Shown here: positions 1-9,137 of the stretch, one piece after another
How the letters are laid out: every line of letters starts with the position of its first letter
Numbering within the stretch: the first letter of the stretch is position 1
DNA from: Nocardioides sp. InS609-2
Lineage (GTDB): Bacteria; Actinomycetota; Actinomycetes; Propionibacteriales; Nocardioidaceae
Assembly (NCBI RefSeq): GCF_023208195.1
Contig: NZ_CP060034.1
Coordinates: 2,356,001 to 2,420,000 of the forward strand
DNA: 64,000 nt
Direction of reading: 5' to 3'
Notes under the pieces: generated by a model
What the model saw: the letters and a program-made list of their open reading frames with translations, nothing else
Databases searched by the model: none
What the model was told of the DNA's origin: nothing
Made by a program: the position numbers and the translations under genes

Positions 1-46
1 TGTGTTGCCTGTCACCCGACCTACCCGAACGATCGAGGAGTACGCC

Positions 47-799
47 GTGTCCGAGGCATCGGAGTCCGAGAGTGTCGTCGACGGTGTCGAAGCGCTACGC
101 GGTCTGCTGACCCTCGACGAGCTGACCAAGCGGGTCAGCATGAGCGTGCGCAACGTGCGGTTCTACACGACCCGAGGCCTGGTGCCGCCGCCCATCCGGC
201 GCGGCCGCTCGGGCTACTACTCCCCCGACCACGTCGCCCGGCTCGAGCTGGTGCGGGAGCTCCAGGGTCACGGGTTCACGCTGTCGGCGATCGAGAAGTA
301 CGTCGCCAACATCCCCGTCTCCGCCACCCCCGAGGACATCGCCCTCCACCGGGCGATGCTGGCGCCGTGGGAGGCCGAGCGGGCCGTCGAGATGAGCCGC
401 AAGGAGGTCACCGCCCGTGCGGGCAGAGGGCTCAGCGACGAGGAGCTGACCACCCTCAACGCGCTCGGGATCATCTTCCCGGTCAAGCGCGGCCGCTACG
501 AGGTGGCGGTCTCCCAGCTCTCGGTCGGCGTCGGGCTGCTCGACCTCGGCTTCCCGACGGAGGCGGCCGTGGCCGCCGCCGACATCTACGCCGCGCACGG
601 CCGCTCACTGGCCAACGAGCTCCAGGAGCTGTTCCTGACGACCGTCTGGCCGGCGTACAAGGAGTCGGGCACCAGCCCCGAGCGGCTCCGCGAGGTCGTC
701 GAGAAGCTCAAGCCGCTGTCGATCGCGTCGCTCGTCTCGGCCTACGAGTCCGCGATGGACGAGACCAAGCGCGAGAGCATCGCCCGTCGCACCCGCTGA
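47..799 (+). CDS. MerR-family transcriptional regulator
   Basis: About 250 aa. The N-terminal third has the MerR winged-helix layout: LTLDELTKRVSMSVRNVRFY followed by TTRGLVPPP and the wing GRSGYYS, then a helix starting LELVRELQGHGFTL. MerR proteins bind promoters as dimers and respond to an effector through the C-terminal part, here about 150 residues without cysteine clusters, so a metal sensor is unlikely. The GTG at 47 is chosen because GAGGAG lies 7 nt upstream; the frame is open back to the window edge, so a longer form beginning at 2 cannot be excluded. The effector and targets are unknown. Confidence 0.85.
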   Translation: MSEASESESVVDGVEALRGLLTLDELTKRVSMSVRNVRFYTTRGLVPPPIRRGRSGYYSPDHVARLELVRELQGHGFTLSAIEKYVANIPVSATPEDIALHRAMLAPWEAERAVEMSRKEVTARAGRGLSDEELTTLNALGIIFPVKRGRYEVAVSQLSVGVGLLDLGFPTEAAVAAADIYAAHGRSLANELQELFLTTVWPAYKESGTSPERLREVVEKLKPLSIASLVSAYESAMDETKRESIARRTR

Positions 800-807
800 A
801 ACGCACG

Positions 808-838
808 AACCCCGCCACACGAGACGTGTGACGGGGTT
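808..838. terminator. Bidirectional hairpin terminator
   Basis: AACCCCGCCACAC pairs with GTGTGACGGGGTT around a short loop, with one mismatch. It lies between the converging MerR gene and csbD-like gene, so it probably ends both transcripts. Confidence 0.7.
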
Positions 839-853
839 TGCTGCGCTGCTCGA

Positions 854-1048
854 TCAGGACTTGAAAGCGTCCTTGACGTCCTTGCCGGCGTCCTTGACCT
901 TCTCGCCGGCGTCCTTGGCGTGCGCCTTGGTCTGGTCGGCCCGGCCCTCGGCTTCGAGTCGTTCGTTGTCGGTGGCCTTGCCTGCGCCTTCCTTGGCGTG
1001 GCCCTTGACGTCTTCGGCCTTGTTCTGTGCCTTGTCCGCGAGACCCAT
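854..1048 (-). CDS. CsbD-family stress protein
   Basis: A 64-aa hydrophilic protein of lysine-, alanine-, aspartate- and glutamate-rich heptad-like repeats (MGLADKAQNKAEDVKGHAKE, then KATDNERLEAEG and KVKDAGKDVKDAFKS). This is the CsbD-like pattern of small general-stress proteins, which are thought to be largely disordered and whose biochemical role is not established. The ATG at 1048 is preceded by AAAGGA at good spacing; the longer upstream reading frame has no better ribosome site. It converges on the MerR gene. Confidence 0.85.
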   Translation of the reverse strand: MGLADKAQNKAEDVKGHAKEGAGKATDNERLEAEGRADQTKAHAKDAGEKVKDAGKDVKDAFKS

Positions 1049-1126
1049 GAGGAGTCCTTTCATCGGGGCTGGATCTCTCCAGCCAAGCACGGAACCGGCT
1101 GCGGGCAACCGTCCGAAGGGGTGAGG

Positions 1127-2644
1127 TCAGCGGTTGCGCGAGCTGAACGACGCGGCGCTGTGCGAGCCGCCACTTGCGGCGGCGGCAGGGCTGCCACCCC
1201 GACGCGAGCGCTGGCCACCCTGGCCCTGGGCCTTGGGAGCACCCTGCTTCTGACCCGACGACTTCGAACCACCCTGCGCGCCACGGCCCCGGCCGCCGGC
1301 GCCAGCACCGGCACCGGCACCACCGCCACGGGCCCGGTTGCGACCGCCGCCGGAGCGACGGGCACGGCCCTGGCCGGTCGGCGACGAGCCGCCACCGGAA
1401 CCGGCCGGCACCTCGACGATGTAGCCGCCGGGCACCAGGGTGCGGTCGCCCGGCACCAGCTCGACGAGGATCGGGTGACCGACACCGTTGACCTTGGTGA
1501 TGGTCGGCTTGATGCCGGCCGCGCGGGTGAGGTCGCGGACCTCGCGCACCTGCTCGTTGGTCATCATCGTGACCACGGTGCCCTCGGCGCCGGCACGCGC
1601 CGTACGACCGGAGCGGTGCAGGTAGGCCTTGTGCTCCGACGGCGGGTCGGCGTGGACGACGAGCGACACGTCGTCGACGTGGATGCCGCGGGCCGCGACG
1701 TCGGTCGCGACGAGCGTGCTCGCCAGGCCGGCGTGGAACGCGTCCATGTTGCGGGTGCGGGCGTTCTGCGACAGGTTGCCGTGCAGCTCGACCGACGGCA
1801 CGCCGAGCTTGTTGAGCTGGCGGGCGAGCGCCTTGGCCCCGTGCTTGGTGCGGGTGAAGATCACCGTGCGGCCGGGGCCACTGGTGAGGTCGACCAGCAC
1901 GGGCAGCTTCTGCTCGCGGCCACCGAGGTGCAGCACATGGTGGGCCATCGTCGAGATCGGCGACTGGGCCGAGTCGGCCTGGTGGGTGACCGCGTTGGTC
2001 AGGAAGCGCTTGACCAGGCTGTCGATCGCGTTGTCGAGCGTGGCGGAGAAGAGCATGCGCTGGCCCGACTGCGGGGTGCGGTCAAGCAGGCGGCGTACGG
2101 ACGGCAGGAAGCCGAGGTCGGCCATGTGGTCGGCCTCGTCGAGGATGGTGATCTCGATGGCCGACAGGTCGCAGTGACCCTGGCCGATGAGGTCTTCGAG
2201 GCGGCCGGGACAGGCGATGACGATGTCGGCGCCCTTCTTGAGGCCGGTCACCTGCGGGTTCTGGCCGACACCGCCGAAGACGGTCTGGGTGCTGAGGCCG
2301 GCGGCCTTGGCCAGCGGCTGGAGGGCCTGGGCGATCTGGCCGACGAGCTCACGGGTCGGCGCCAGGATCAGGGCGCGCGGCTTGCGCGGCATCGCCGGCA
2401 GCTTCGCGGCGTCGAGCCGGGCGACCAGCGGGAGCAGGAACGCGTAGGTCTTGCCGGAGCCGGTGCGGCCGCGGCCGAGGACGTCGCGGCCGGCCAGCGA
2501 GTCGGGCAGCGTCGCGGTCTGGATGGGAGTGGGGATCGTGATGCCCTGCTCGGCGAGGAGCGCGGACAGGACAGTGGGCACGCCGAGATCGGCGAAGGTC
2601 TGGGCAGACAAGGAAGTAGCTTTCGGTTGGCGTCTCGCCAACAC
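1127..2644 (-). CDS. DEAD-box ATP-dependent RNA helicase
   Basis: About 505 aa. The helicase core is complete: Q motif (TFADLG ... IPTPIQTATLP), Walker A GRTGSGKT, PTREL, motif II ILDEADHMADLGF, motif III SAT, and motif VI HRSGRTARAG. The last ~110 residues are a Gly/Arg/Ser/Gln-rich low-complexity tail typical of RNA-binding extensions. Such proteins unwind short RNA duplexes in ribosome assembly and RNA turnover, often at low temperature. The ATG at 2644 is the furthest start; a TTG twelve codons in (LSAQTFADLG) is an alternative nearer the core. Confidence 0.92.
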   Translation of the reverse strand: MLARRQPKATSLSAQTFADLGVPTVLSALLAEQGITIPTPIQTATLPDSLAGRDVLGRGRTGSGKTYAFLLPLVARLDAAKLPAMPRKPRALILAPTRELVGQIAQALQPLAKAAGLSTQTVFGGVGQNPQVTGLKKGADIVIACPGRLEDLIGQGHCDLSAIEITILDEADHMADLGFLPSVRRLLDRTPQSGQRMLFSATLDNAIDSLVKRFLTNAVTHQADSAQSPISTMAHHVLHLGGREQKLPVLVDLTSGPGRTVIFTRTKHGAKALARQLNKLGVPSVELHGNLSQNARTRNMDAFHAGLASTLVATDVAARGIHVDDVSLVVHADPPSEHKAYLHRSGRTARAGAEGTVVTMMTNEQVREVRDLTRAAGIKPTITKVNGVGHPILVELVPGDRTLVPGGYIVEVPAGSGGGSSPTGQGRARRSGGGRNRARGGGAGAGAGAGGRGRGAQGGSKSSGQKQGAPKAQGQGGQRSRRGGSPAAAASGGSHSAASFSSRNR

Positions 2645-2826
2645 ATCACGCCATCAGGCGGAAACGTGTGCCTCCAAGAGCGGAGGGCGCCGTCTCGAGC
2701 GTGTCGAGAGCTGCGCTGCGGCCCGAGGCAAGACTTCACGGGCTGCTGTCTACAACTGTAGTGGCTTGGCCCGCGAAGCGTTGCATCGCGGAAAGACCGG
2801 CCGACACCTAACCATTGACACCAGTC

Positions 2827-2844
2827 GACTAAACCGGTTTAGTC
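2827..2844. promoter_or_regulatory. LacI-type operator (perfect 18-bp palindrome)
   Basis: GACTAAACCGGTTTAGTC is a perfect inverted repeat with a central CG step, the usual form of a LacI/GalR operator. It ends 5 nt before the GTG start of the lacI-type gene at 2850, so it would block that gene and probably the transporter operon that follows. Confidence 0.85.
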
Positions 2845-2849
2845 AAAGT

Positions 2850-3866
2850 GTGACGCCCACCACCATCAACGATGTCGCCCGCCTGGCGGGGGTGTCGAAG
2901 GGCGCCGTGTCGCTGGCGTTCAACAACCGTCCCGGCCTCGCCGACGACACCCGGGCGCGCATCCTCGAGACCGCCGAGCAGCTCGGCTGGCGGCCCAGCG
3001 CCCGCGCTCGCGCCCTGTCCGTCTCCCGGGCTCTCGCCGTCGGACTGGTGATGGCCCGGCCCCCGGAGACCCTGCGGGCCGACCCGTTCTTCCCCTCGTT
3101 CATCGCCGGCATCGAGAGTGAGCTCTCCCAACACGGCTACGCGCTGCTCCTCCAGGTGGTGCCGGAGCACGAGGCCGAGCACCACACCTACCGCCGGCTC
3201 AGCGACGAGGGGCGCGTCGACGGCGTCTTCGTCACCGACCTGTACGTCGACGACGAGCGCCCGGCCCTGCTGGCTGAGCTCGGGTTGCCGGCGGTCATCG
3301 TCGGGCCAGGTCTGTTCGAGACCCACTGGGCCTCAGTCGGCGTCGACGACCAGCCCGGCATCACAGCCGCGGTCGAGCACCTCGTCGCTCTGGGGCACAC
3401 CCGGATCGCCCACGTCGCCGGACCGCCCGAGATGGTGCACGGCAAGTCGCGCCGCGAGGCCTGGGCCAACGCCCTGATCCGCGCCGGCCTGCCCGAGGCC
3501 CCATCGGTCGACGCCGACTTCTCCGCCGAGGCAGGCGCTTCCGCAACCCGTCACCTGCTCGATCTGGTCGACCCGCCGACCGCGGTGGTCTACGCCAACG
3601 ACCTGATGGCCATCGCCGGGCTGTCCGTCGCCCTGGCCCGCGGTCTGCACGTGCCGCGCGACCTGTCGATCACCGGCTACGAGGACACCGAGCTCGCGGC
3701 CCACGTCCAGCCTCCTCTGACCACGGTCAGCACCGACGTCATCGGGTGGGGCCGAGCCGCCGCGCGTCGCCTCCTCGAGCTGGTCGAACGCAGGGACCCC
3801 ACTGATTTCCCGCTCCAACCACCCCAACTGGTGGTGCGTGGGTCAACCGGACCCGCGCCCACCTGA
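2850..3866 (+). CDS. LacI-family transcriptional regulator
   Basis: 338 aa, the standard LacI length. The N-terminal helix-turn-helix is at about residues 5-24 (INDVARLAGVSKGAVSLAFN), followed by the hinge (RPSARARALS) and a periplasmic-binding-like effector domain (about 60-330). The GTG at 2850 puts the HTH at the usual distance from the N-terminus; the open frame upstream lacks homology. The next genes in the same direction encode a sugar importer and glycan enzymes, so the effector is probably a sugar or oligosaccharide. The operator at 2827-2844 indicates autoregulation. Confidence 0.92.
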   Translation: MTPTTINDVARLAGVSKGAVSLAFNNRPGLADDTRARILETAEQLGWRPSARARALSVSRALAVGLVMARPPETLRADPFFPSFIAGIESELSQHGYALLLQVVPEHEAEHHTYRRLSDEGRVDGVFVTDLYVDDERPALLAELGLPAVIVGPGLFETHWASVGVDDQPGITAAVEHLVALGHTRIAHVAGPPEMVHGKSRREAWANALIRAGLPEAPSVDADFSAEAGASATRHLLDLVDPPTAVVYANDLMAIAGLSVALARGLHVPRDLSITGYEDTELAAHVQPPLTTVSTDVIGWGRAAARRLLELVERRDPTDFPLQPPQLVVRGSTGPAPT

Positions 3867-3925
3867 CCGTCCGGCGAGCAGCACGAGCACCGCACCTTCC
3901 CGGCAGCACACGAATGGAGACGCAC

Positions 3926-5212
3926 ATGAGATCGAAGGTTGCCACCGCCACACTCACGATGCTGGCGCTCAGCATCACCGCCGTGTCGTGCGGGGGTGGC
4001 TCGGGAGACTCCGACGCCGCCTCCTCCGTCGGCCCGATCAAGGTCTGGCTCTCCAACAACCCGGAGGAGATCGCCTGGGGCAAGCAGATGGTGGACGCCT
4101 GGAACTCCGAGAACCCGGACGAGAAGGTCACCGCTCAGGAGATCCCGGCCGGCAAGACCTCCGAGGAGGTCATCGGCGCGGCCATCACGGCCGGCAACGC
4201 ACCCTGTCTGGTGTTCAACACCTCGCCGGCCGCCGTACCCCAGTTCGAGAAGCAGGGCGGCCTCGTCGCCCTCGACAGCTTCGAGGGCGGCACCGAGTAC
4301 GTCGAGTCCCGCAGCGGCGACGTCGCCGAGCAGTACCAGTCGCCGGACGGCCAGTACTTCCAGATCCCCTGGAAGTCGAACCCCGTGATGATCTTCTACA
4401 ACAAGGACATCATGAAGAAGGCCGGTGTCGACCCCGAGAACCCGCCGCTCGCGACGTACGACGAGTTCCTCGCCACCTCGCGCAAGATCGTCGACAGTGG
4501 CGCCGCCGACGCAGCCATCTGGCCGGCCCCCAGCAGCGAGTTCTTCCAGTCCTGGTTCGACTTCTACCCGCTGTACGCCGCCGAGACCGGTGGCACGCAG
4601 CTGGTCGAGGACGGCAACGCCACCTTCGACTCCGAGCAGGGCAAGGCCGTCGCGGACTTCTGGGCCACGATGTACTCCGAAGGGTTGTCGCAGCAGGAGA
4701 AGTACAACGCCGACTCCTTCGCCGACCAGAAGGCAGGGATGGCGATCGTCGGCCCGTGGGCCGTCGCGGTCTACGGCGACAAGATCAACTGGGGTGTCGC
4801 TCCGGTGCCCACCTCGGCCGGCACCAGCCCGGAGGAGACCTACACCTTCTCCGACGCGAAGAACATCGGGCTCTACTCGGCCTGCAAGAACCAGAAGACC
4901 GCCTTCGAGGTGCTCAAGTTCGCCACCAGCGAGGAGCAGGACGGCCAGCTCCTGGAGCTGACCGGCCAGATGCCGCTGCGCACCGACCTGCAGGCCACCT
5001 ACCCGGACTACTTCGCGGAGAAGCCCGAGTACGAGACCTTCGCCGACCAGGCATCGCGCACCGTCGAGGTGCCCAACGTGCCGAACTCGATCGCGATCTG
5101 GCAGGCCTTCCGTGACCAGTATTCCAAGTCGGTCATCTTCGGCGAGGGCACTGTGGACGAGGCGCTGACCGGCGCCTCCGACGAGGCCACGAAGCTCGCC
5201 GGCGAGTCCTGA
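3926..5212 (+). CDS. ABC transporter extracellular solute-binding lipoprotein (family 1)
   Basis: 428 aa. A basic N-terminus and hydrophobic helix run into the lipobox-like AVSC followed by GGGSGDSD, so the mature protein is probably lipid-anchored outside the membrane. The rest resembles MalE/UgpB-type binding proteins (IKVWLSNNPEE near the N-terminus; WKSNPVMIFYNKDIMKKAGV; MAIVGPWAV). The start at 3926 is preferred over 3914 because GGAGA lies 7 nt before it. It is first in a run with two permeases and three glycan enzymes; the ligand is inferred to be an oligosaccharide. Confidence 0.9.
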   Translation: MRSKVATATLTMLALSITAVSCGGGSGDSDAASSVGPIKVWLSNNPEEIAWGKQMVDAWNSENPDEKVTAQEIPAGKTSEEVIGAAITAGNAPCLVFNTSPAAVPQFEKQGGLVALDSFEGGTEYVESRSGDVAEQYQSPDGQYFQIPWKSNPVMIFYNKDIMKKAGVDPENPPLATYDEFLATSRKIVDSGAADAAIWPAPSSEFFQSWFDFYPLYAAETGGTQLVEDGNATFDSEQGKAVADFWATMYSEGLSQQEKYNADSFADQKAGMAIVGPWAVAVYGDKINWGVAPVPTSAGTSPEETYTFSDAKNIGLYSACKNQKTAFEVLKFATSEEQDGQLLELTGQMPLRTDLQATYPDYFAEKPEYETFADQASRTVEVPNVPNSIAIWQAFRDQYSKSVIFGEGTVDEALTGASDEATKLAGES

Positions 5213-5223
5213 GCCCGGGCGCG

Positions 5224-6165
5224 ATGACAACGCACAGCGCGACCTCGGGGACAGGTGCCCCTCCGGGCACTCGCCCGCGTTCCAGCAAGCTGGCGGCCCT
5301 CCTGGGCCGCCAGCCCCTCGGGATCGTGCTCGCGGCTCCGTACGCGATCTTCCTCGCCGCGGTGTTCGCGTACCCCCTGGGGCTCGCGGTGTGGATCAGC
5401 TTCCACGACTACTTCTTCAGCGCGCCCGGGGCACAGGTGGACCGGCCGTTCGTGGGGCTCGACAACTACAAGGAGGTGCTGGGGGACCCCGCCGTACGCC
5501 GGTCGTTCCTCAACGTCCTCGAGTTCCTCGTGATCAACGTGCCGCTGACCGTGGCGCTCTCCCTGGTCCTGGCCGCCGCGCTCAACGGGGCCATCCGCGG
5601 CCGTTCGTTCCTGCGGATCGCCTACTTCGTCCCCTACGTCACCGCCAGCGTGGCGCTGGTGTCGGTGTGGCTCTTCCTGTTCAGTCAGGGCGGCATGGTC
5701 AACCAGCTGCTCGGTGACCTGGCGCCGAAACCCTCGTGGCTGGTCAACAAGGGCCTGGCCATGCCGGTGATCGCGATGTTCGTGACCTGGAAGCAGCTCG
5801 GCTTCTCCGTCCTGATCTACCTGGCCGCGTTGCAGAACGTGCCCAAGGAGCTCTACGAGTCGGCCTCGGTCGACGGCGCCGGCCAGGCGAAGTCGTTCTG
5901 GCACGTGACCGTCCCGGGCGTGCGGCCGGCCACGACGCTGGTCCTCATCCTGGCGATCATCACCGGCGCCAACCTCTTCACCGAGCCCTACCTGCTCACC
6001 AACGGCGGCGGCCCCAACGGCGCCTCGGCCTCACCGGTCCTCGTGATGTACCAGAAGGGCATCGAGCAGGGCAGTCCCGACACCGCCGCGGCGATCGGCG
6101 TACTCCTCGTGATCGGCGTCCTGTTGATCGCGCTGGTCAACAAGTTCTTGCTGGAGAGGGAGTGA
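5224..6165 (+). CDS. ABC sugar transporter permease (MalF/UgpA type)
   Basis: 313 aa with about six hydrophobic helices. The cytoplasmic EAA loop that contacts the ATPase is visible (ELYESASVDGAGQAKSFWHV). It lies 11 nt after the binding-protein gene and 1 nt before the partner permease, so the three are cotranscribed. No ATPase gene follows; importers of this class in actinobacteria commonly share a general MsiK-like ATPase encoded elsewhere. Confidence 0.92.
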   Translation: MTTHSATSGTGAPPGTRPRSSKLAALLGRQPLGIVLAAPYAIFLAAVFAYPLGLAVWISFHDYFFSAPGAQVDRPFVGLDNYKEVLGDPAVRRSFLNVLEFLVINVPLTVALSLVLAAALNGAIRGRSFLRIAYFVPYVTASVALVSVWLFLFSQGGMVNQLLGDLAPKPSWLVNKGLAMPVIAMFVTWKQLGFSVLIYLAALQNVPKELYESASVDGAGQAKSFWHVTVPGVRPATTLVLILAIITGANLFTEPYLLTNGGGPNGASASPVLVMYQKGIEQGSPDTAAAIGVLLVIGVLLIALVNKFLLERE

Positions 6166-6166
6166 C

Positions 6167-6988
6167 ATGACCCGGATCCTTCGACACCTGGTGCTCTTCA
6201 TCGGTGCCCTGTTGTTCCTGTTCCCCTTCTACTACATGTTCGTCACGTCGGTGCAGAGGGAACCCGACACGTCCCTGGCCGGGGTGTTCCCCACCGGTGG
6301 CTTCACCTTCCACAACTACGTGCAGATCAACGAGCGGATCAACCTGCTCCAGTCGCTGGCCAACTCCGGGATCTTCACCGGCGGCGTGCTCCTTGGCACT
6401 GTCGTGTTCGGTGTGCTGGCCGGCTACGCCCTGGCCCGGCTGCGCTTCCGTGGCCGGGGGACCCTGTTCTCGGTCATGCTGCTCGTCCAGATCGTCCCGT
6501 TCCAGCTGCTGATCATCCCGATCTACGTGATGATCGTGCGCACCTACGGGCTCTCGGACTCCTACCTCGGCATGATCTTGCCGTTCGCGATCAACTCCAC
6601 TGCGGTGTTCCTGTTCCGGCAGTTCTTCCTGCAGTTGCCCGAGGACCTCTTCTCTGCCGCTCGTCTCGACGGCGCCGGTGAGCTGCGAATCCTGTGGTCG
6701 GTGGCCCTGCCTCTGGTCCGCCCGGCCATGCTCACCGCGATCCTGTTCACCTTCATCGGACCGTGGAACGAGTTCCTGTGGCCGTTCCTGGTCACCAAGG
6801 ACGCCGACATGCAGCCGCTCGCGGTATCGCTGGCGAACTACATCAGCAACATCGCCGGCCGTGCCGCCAACCCGTATGGCGCGATCCTCGCCGGCGCTGT
6901 CGTGCTGGCTGCGCCCGCGGTCGCGCTGTTCGTCGTCTTCCAGAAGCACTTCACCACCTCCGACATCGGGTCGGGAGTCAAGGGATGA
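6167..6988 (+). CDS. ABC sugar transporter permease (MalG/UgpE type)
   Basis: 273 aa, six predicted membrane helices, with the EAA motif DLFSAARLDGAGELRILWSV in the usual place about 80-90 residues from the C-terminus. It starts one base after the stop of the first permease. Together they form the membrane channel of the importer fed by the lipoprotein at 3926. Confidence 0.92.
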   Translation: MTRILRHLVLFIGALLFLFPFYYMFVTSVQREPDTSLAGVFPTGGFTFHNYVQINERINLLQSLANSGIFTGGVLLGTVVFGVLAGYALARLRFRGRGTLFSVMLLVQIVPFQLLIIPIYVMIVRTYGLSDSYLGMILPFAINSTAVFLFRQFFLQLPEDLFSAARLDGAGELRILWSVALPLVRPAMLTAILFTFIGPWNEFLWPFLVTKDADMQPLAVSLANYISNIAGRAANPYGAILAGAVVLAAPAVALFVVFQKHFTTSDIGSGVKG

Positions 6989-7032
6989 CCTGGACTCCGC
7001 GAGCCAGCCACCTCCACCGAATGGGGAACCCC

Positions 7033-9087
7033 ATGAACAGCCAGCCCGTACGCCGCTGGACGCGCCTGACTGCGGCCGCGGCGACCGTCGTACTCGGCGT
7101 CGCCCTGTCAGCCGGCTCGACGCCAGCCGTCTCCGCTCAGACCGCGCCCGGTGCTGCCTCGTCGGCACTGACGAACCTCGACCACCTCGACTGGCTGAGC
7201 GTGCCCGTCACGCCACCCGCCCAGGACGACCACACGACGTACCGGCTGGCGGAGGAGCCGTCGATCGGCACCCTGTGGACCTACGCGGAGCCGAACCCCG
7301 ACGGCAGCTACAGGCACGTCGGCGGCGGCAGCTACGACGCGGCCACCGACACCTGGGGCCAGGGCGCGTTCAACGCCGACGACATGGCCCGTGCGGCCGT
7401 CGTCTACCTGCGCCACTGGCAGGCCACCGGTGCGACCGCCAGTCGTGACGCGGCGTACGAGATGTTGCGCGGGCTCACCTACCTGCAGACCGCGACCGGC
7501 CCCAACGCCGGCAACGTGGTGCTCTGGATGCAGCCCGACGGCACGCTGAACCCCAGTGCCGAGCCGGTCGAGCTGCCCGACCCCTCCGACAGCGATGCGT
7601 CCTACTGGGTGGCCCGCACCATCTGGGCCCTCGGCGAGGGCTACGCCGCGTTCGCCGAGTCGGACCCCGATTTCGCGGCCTTCCTGCGCGACCGGCTCGA
7701 GCTCTCGATCGACGCCATCGATCGGCAGGTCCTCGACGCCTACGGCGAGCACCTGGACATCGACGGCGAGCTAGCGCCCGCCTGGCTGATCGCCGACGGC
7801 GCAGACGCGTCGGCCGAGGCCGTGCTCGGGCTGGCGGCGTACGTCGACGCGGGCGGCTCCGACAAGGCCCGCGCCACCCTGGCGAAGCTGAGCGAGGGCA
7901 TCGCCGCCCTCTCCGGCGGCGATGCACAGACCTGGCCGATGGGGTCCGTCCGCCCGTGGGCACTGTCCCGCTCGCTGTGGCACGCCTGGGGTTCGCAGAT
8001 GCCGGCCGCACTCGCCCGCGCGTCGGTCACCCTCGGTGACCCCGGGCTGGCCAGGCCCGCCATCAGGGACTCGTTCACGTTCGACCCGTGGATGCTGACG
8101 TCCGGCGGGCCCGACAACGGCCGGCTGCCCACCCGTGGCGACGCCTCGCAGATCGCGTACGGCGCCGACGCGAGGCTGCAGTCGCTGCTGGCCACCGGCC
8201 AGGCCACCGGCAAGGACTCCGCCCGCCAGCTCGCGGGCATCGTCGCCGCCTGGTTCTTCGGAGCGAACCCGGCCGGTGAGGCGATGTACAACCCAGCCAC
8301 CGGGCGGACCTTCGACGGGATCTCCGCGGCAGGCGTGATCAACCGCAACTCCGGCGCGGAGTCGACGATCCACGGGCTGCTCGCGATGATCGCCCTCGAC
8401 CAGGCGCCCGACGTGGCGGAGCTTGCCCAGACCGCTTCCATCGTGGAGCGACAGGGAACTGTCACCGTGCAGGCCGAGGACGGCGCGCTCGCCGGCGACG
8501 CCACTGCCGTCGTACCGACGTCGCTGTGGACGGGTGAGTCGTTGTTCTCCGGCACCGGCTACGCCGCACTCGGCTCGGGCGGTTCCGCCACCATCACCCT
8601 GCCCGACCACACCCGCTCCCTCGTCCTCCCGGTCACGGACCTTCGGCCGGGGAGCGATGCCGTCACCACGTTCCGCGCTGGCAAGAAGGTGCTCGGCACC
8701 GTCGACTCCGGAGACATCGGCGCACAGGGCGACTCGCCCGCCCCCGGCGCACTTCTCCCCGTGACGCTGCCGCGGACCCTGAAGGCCAGCGCCGGCACAC
8801 TCACCGCGACGACGTCGACCGCGCCGGGCGACCCCGCCGCCCTGGACGGCGTGATGCTGGAGCCCCTGGTCTCCCGCCTCGTCCTCCAGGGCAACGGCCA
8901 CACCACCGCGCTGCTGCGGAGCGCTTCGGACTCGACCGAGCGCACGCAGGTGCGGCTGCCCGGGAGCCGCCAGGCCCTCATCCGGGCGTACGACGGCCGA
9001 GGCAGGCTCGTGGAGAGCCGACGCTCCCCCGCGACCACGGTGTCCGTCGCCGTACCGGCCGGAGGATTCGTCCTGGTCCGTCGATGA
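7033..9087 (+). CDS. Putative secreted (alpha/alpha)6-type glycoside hydrolase with C-terminal beta domain
   Basis: 684 aa. A signal peptide of about 35-40 residues (NSQPVRRWTRLTAAAATVVL, ending near VSA). The central ~430 residues are rich in paired helices with conserved aromatics (ADDMARAAVVYLRHWQATG; YWVARTIWALGEGYAAF) as in six-hairpin glycosidases, and include GVINRNSGAESTIHGLLAM, with an Asn-Ser-Gly-Ala-Glu that could carry the acid. From about residue 475, TVQAEDGALAGDA opens a carbohydrate-binding-like beta region. I cannot assign a CAZy family. The start at 7033 fits the signal peptide and has GGGGA upstream; ATGs at 6985 and 7021 are alternatives. Its position between the importer and GH130 suggests it releases the imported oligosaccharide. 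Confidence 0.6.
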   Translation: MNSQPVRRWTRLTAAAATVVLGVALSAGSTPAVSAQTAPGAASSALTNLDHLDWLSVPVTPPAQDDHTTYRLAEEPSIGTLWTYAEPNPDGSYRHVGGGSYDAATDTWGQGAFNADDMARAAVVYLRHWQATGATASRDAAYEMLRGLTYLQTATGPNAGNVVLWMQPDGTLNPSAEPVELPDPSDSDASYWVARTIWALGEGYAAFAESDPDFAAFLRDRLELSIDAIDRQVLDAYGEHLDIDGELAPAWLIADGADASAEAVLGLAAYVDAGGSDKARATLAKLSEGIAALSGGDAQTWPMGSVRPWALSRSLWHAWGSQMPAALARASVTLGDPGLARPAIRDSFTFDPWMLTSGGPDNGRLPTRGDASQIAYGADARLQSLLATGQATGKDSARQLAGIVAAWFFGANPAGEAMYNPATGRTFDGISAAGVINRNSGAESTIHGLLAMIALDQAPDVAELAQTASIVERQGTVTVQAEDGALAGDATAVVPTSLWTGESLFSGTGYAALGSGGSATITLPDHTRSLVLPVTDLRPGSDAVTTFRAGKKVLGTVDSGDIGAQGDSPAPGALLPVTLPRTLKASAGTLTATTSTAPGDPAALDGVMLEPLVSRLVLQGNGHTTALLRSASDSTERTQVRLPGSRQALIRAYDGRGRLVESRRSPATTVSVAVPAGGFVLVRR

Positions 9088-9137
9088 CAGCCCGACCCGC
9101 TGAACGCGCCGTTCGACACGAGCAGATCTGAGGAACC

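Noticed and set aside
7021..7034. ATGGGGAACCCCAT palindrome before the secreted hydrolase as an operator
   Set aside because: It overlaps the likely ribosome site, is short and unlike the LacI operator; probably chance.
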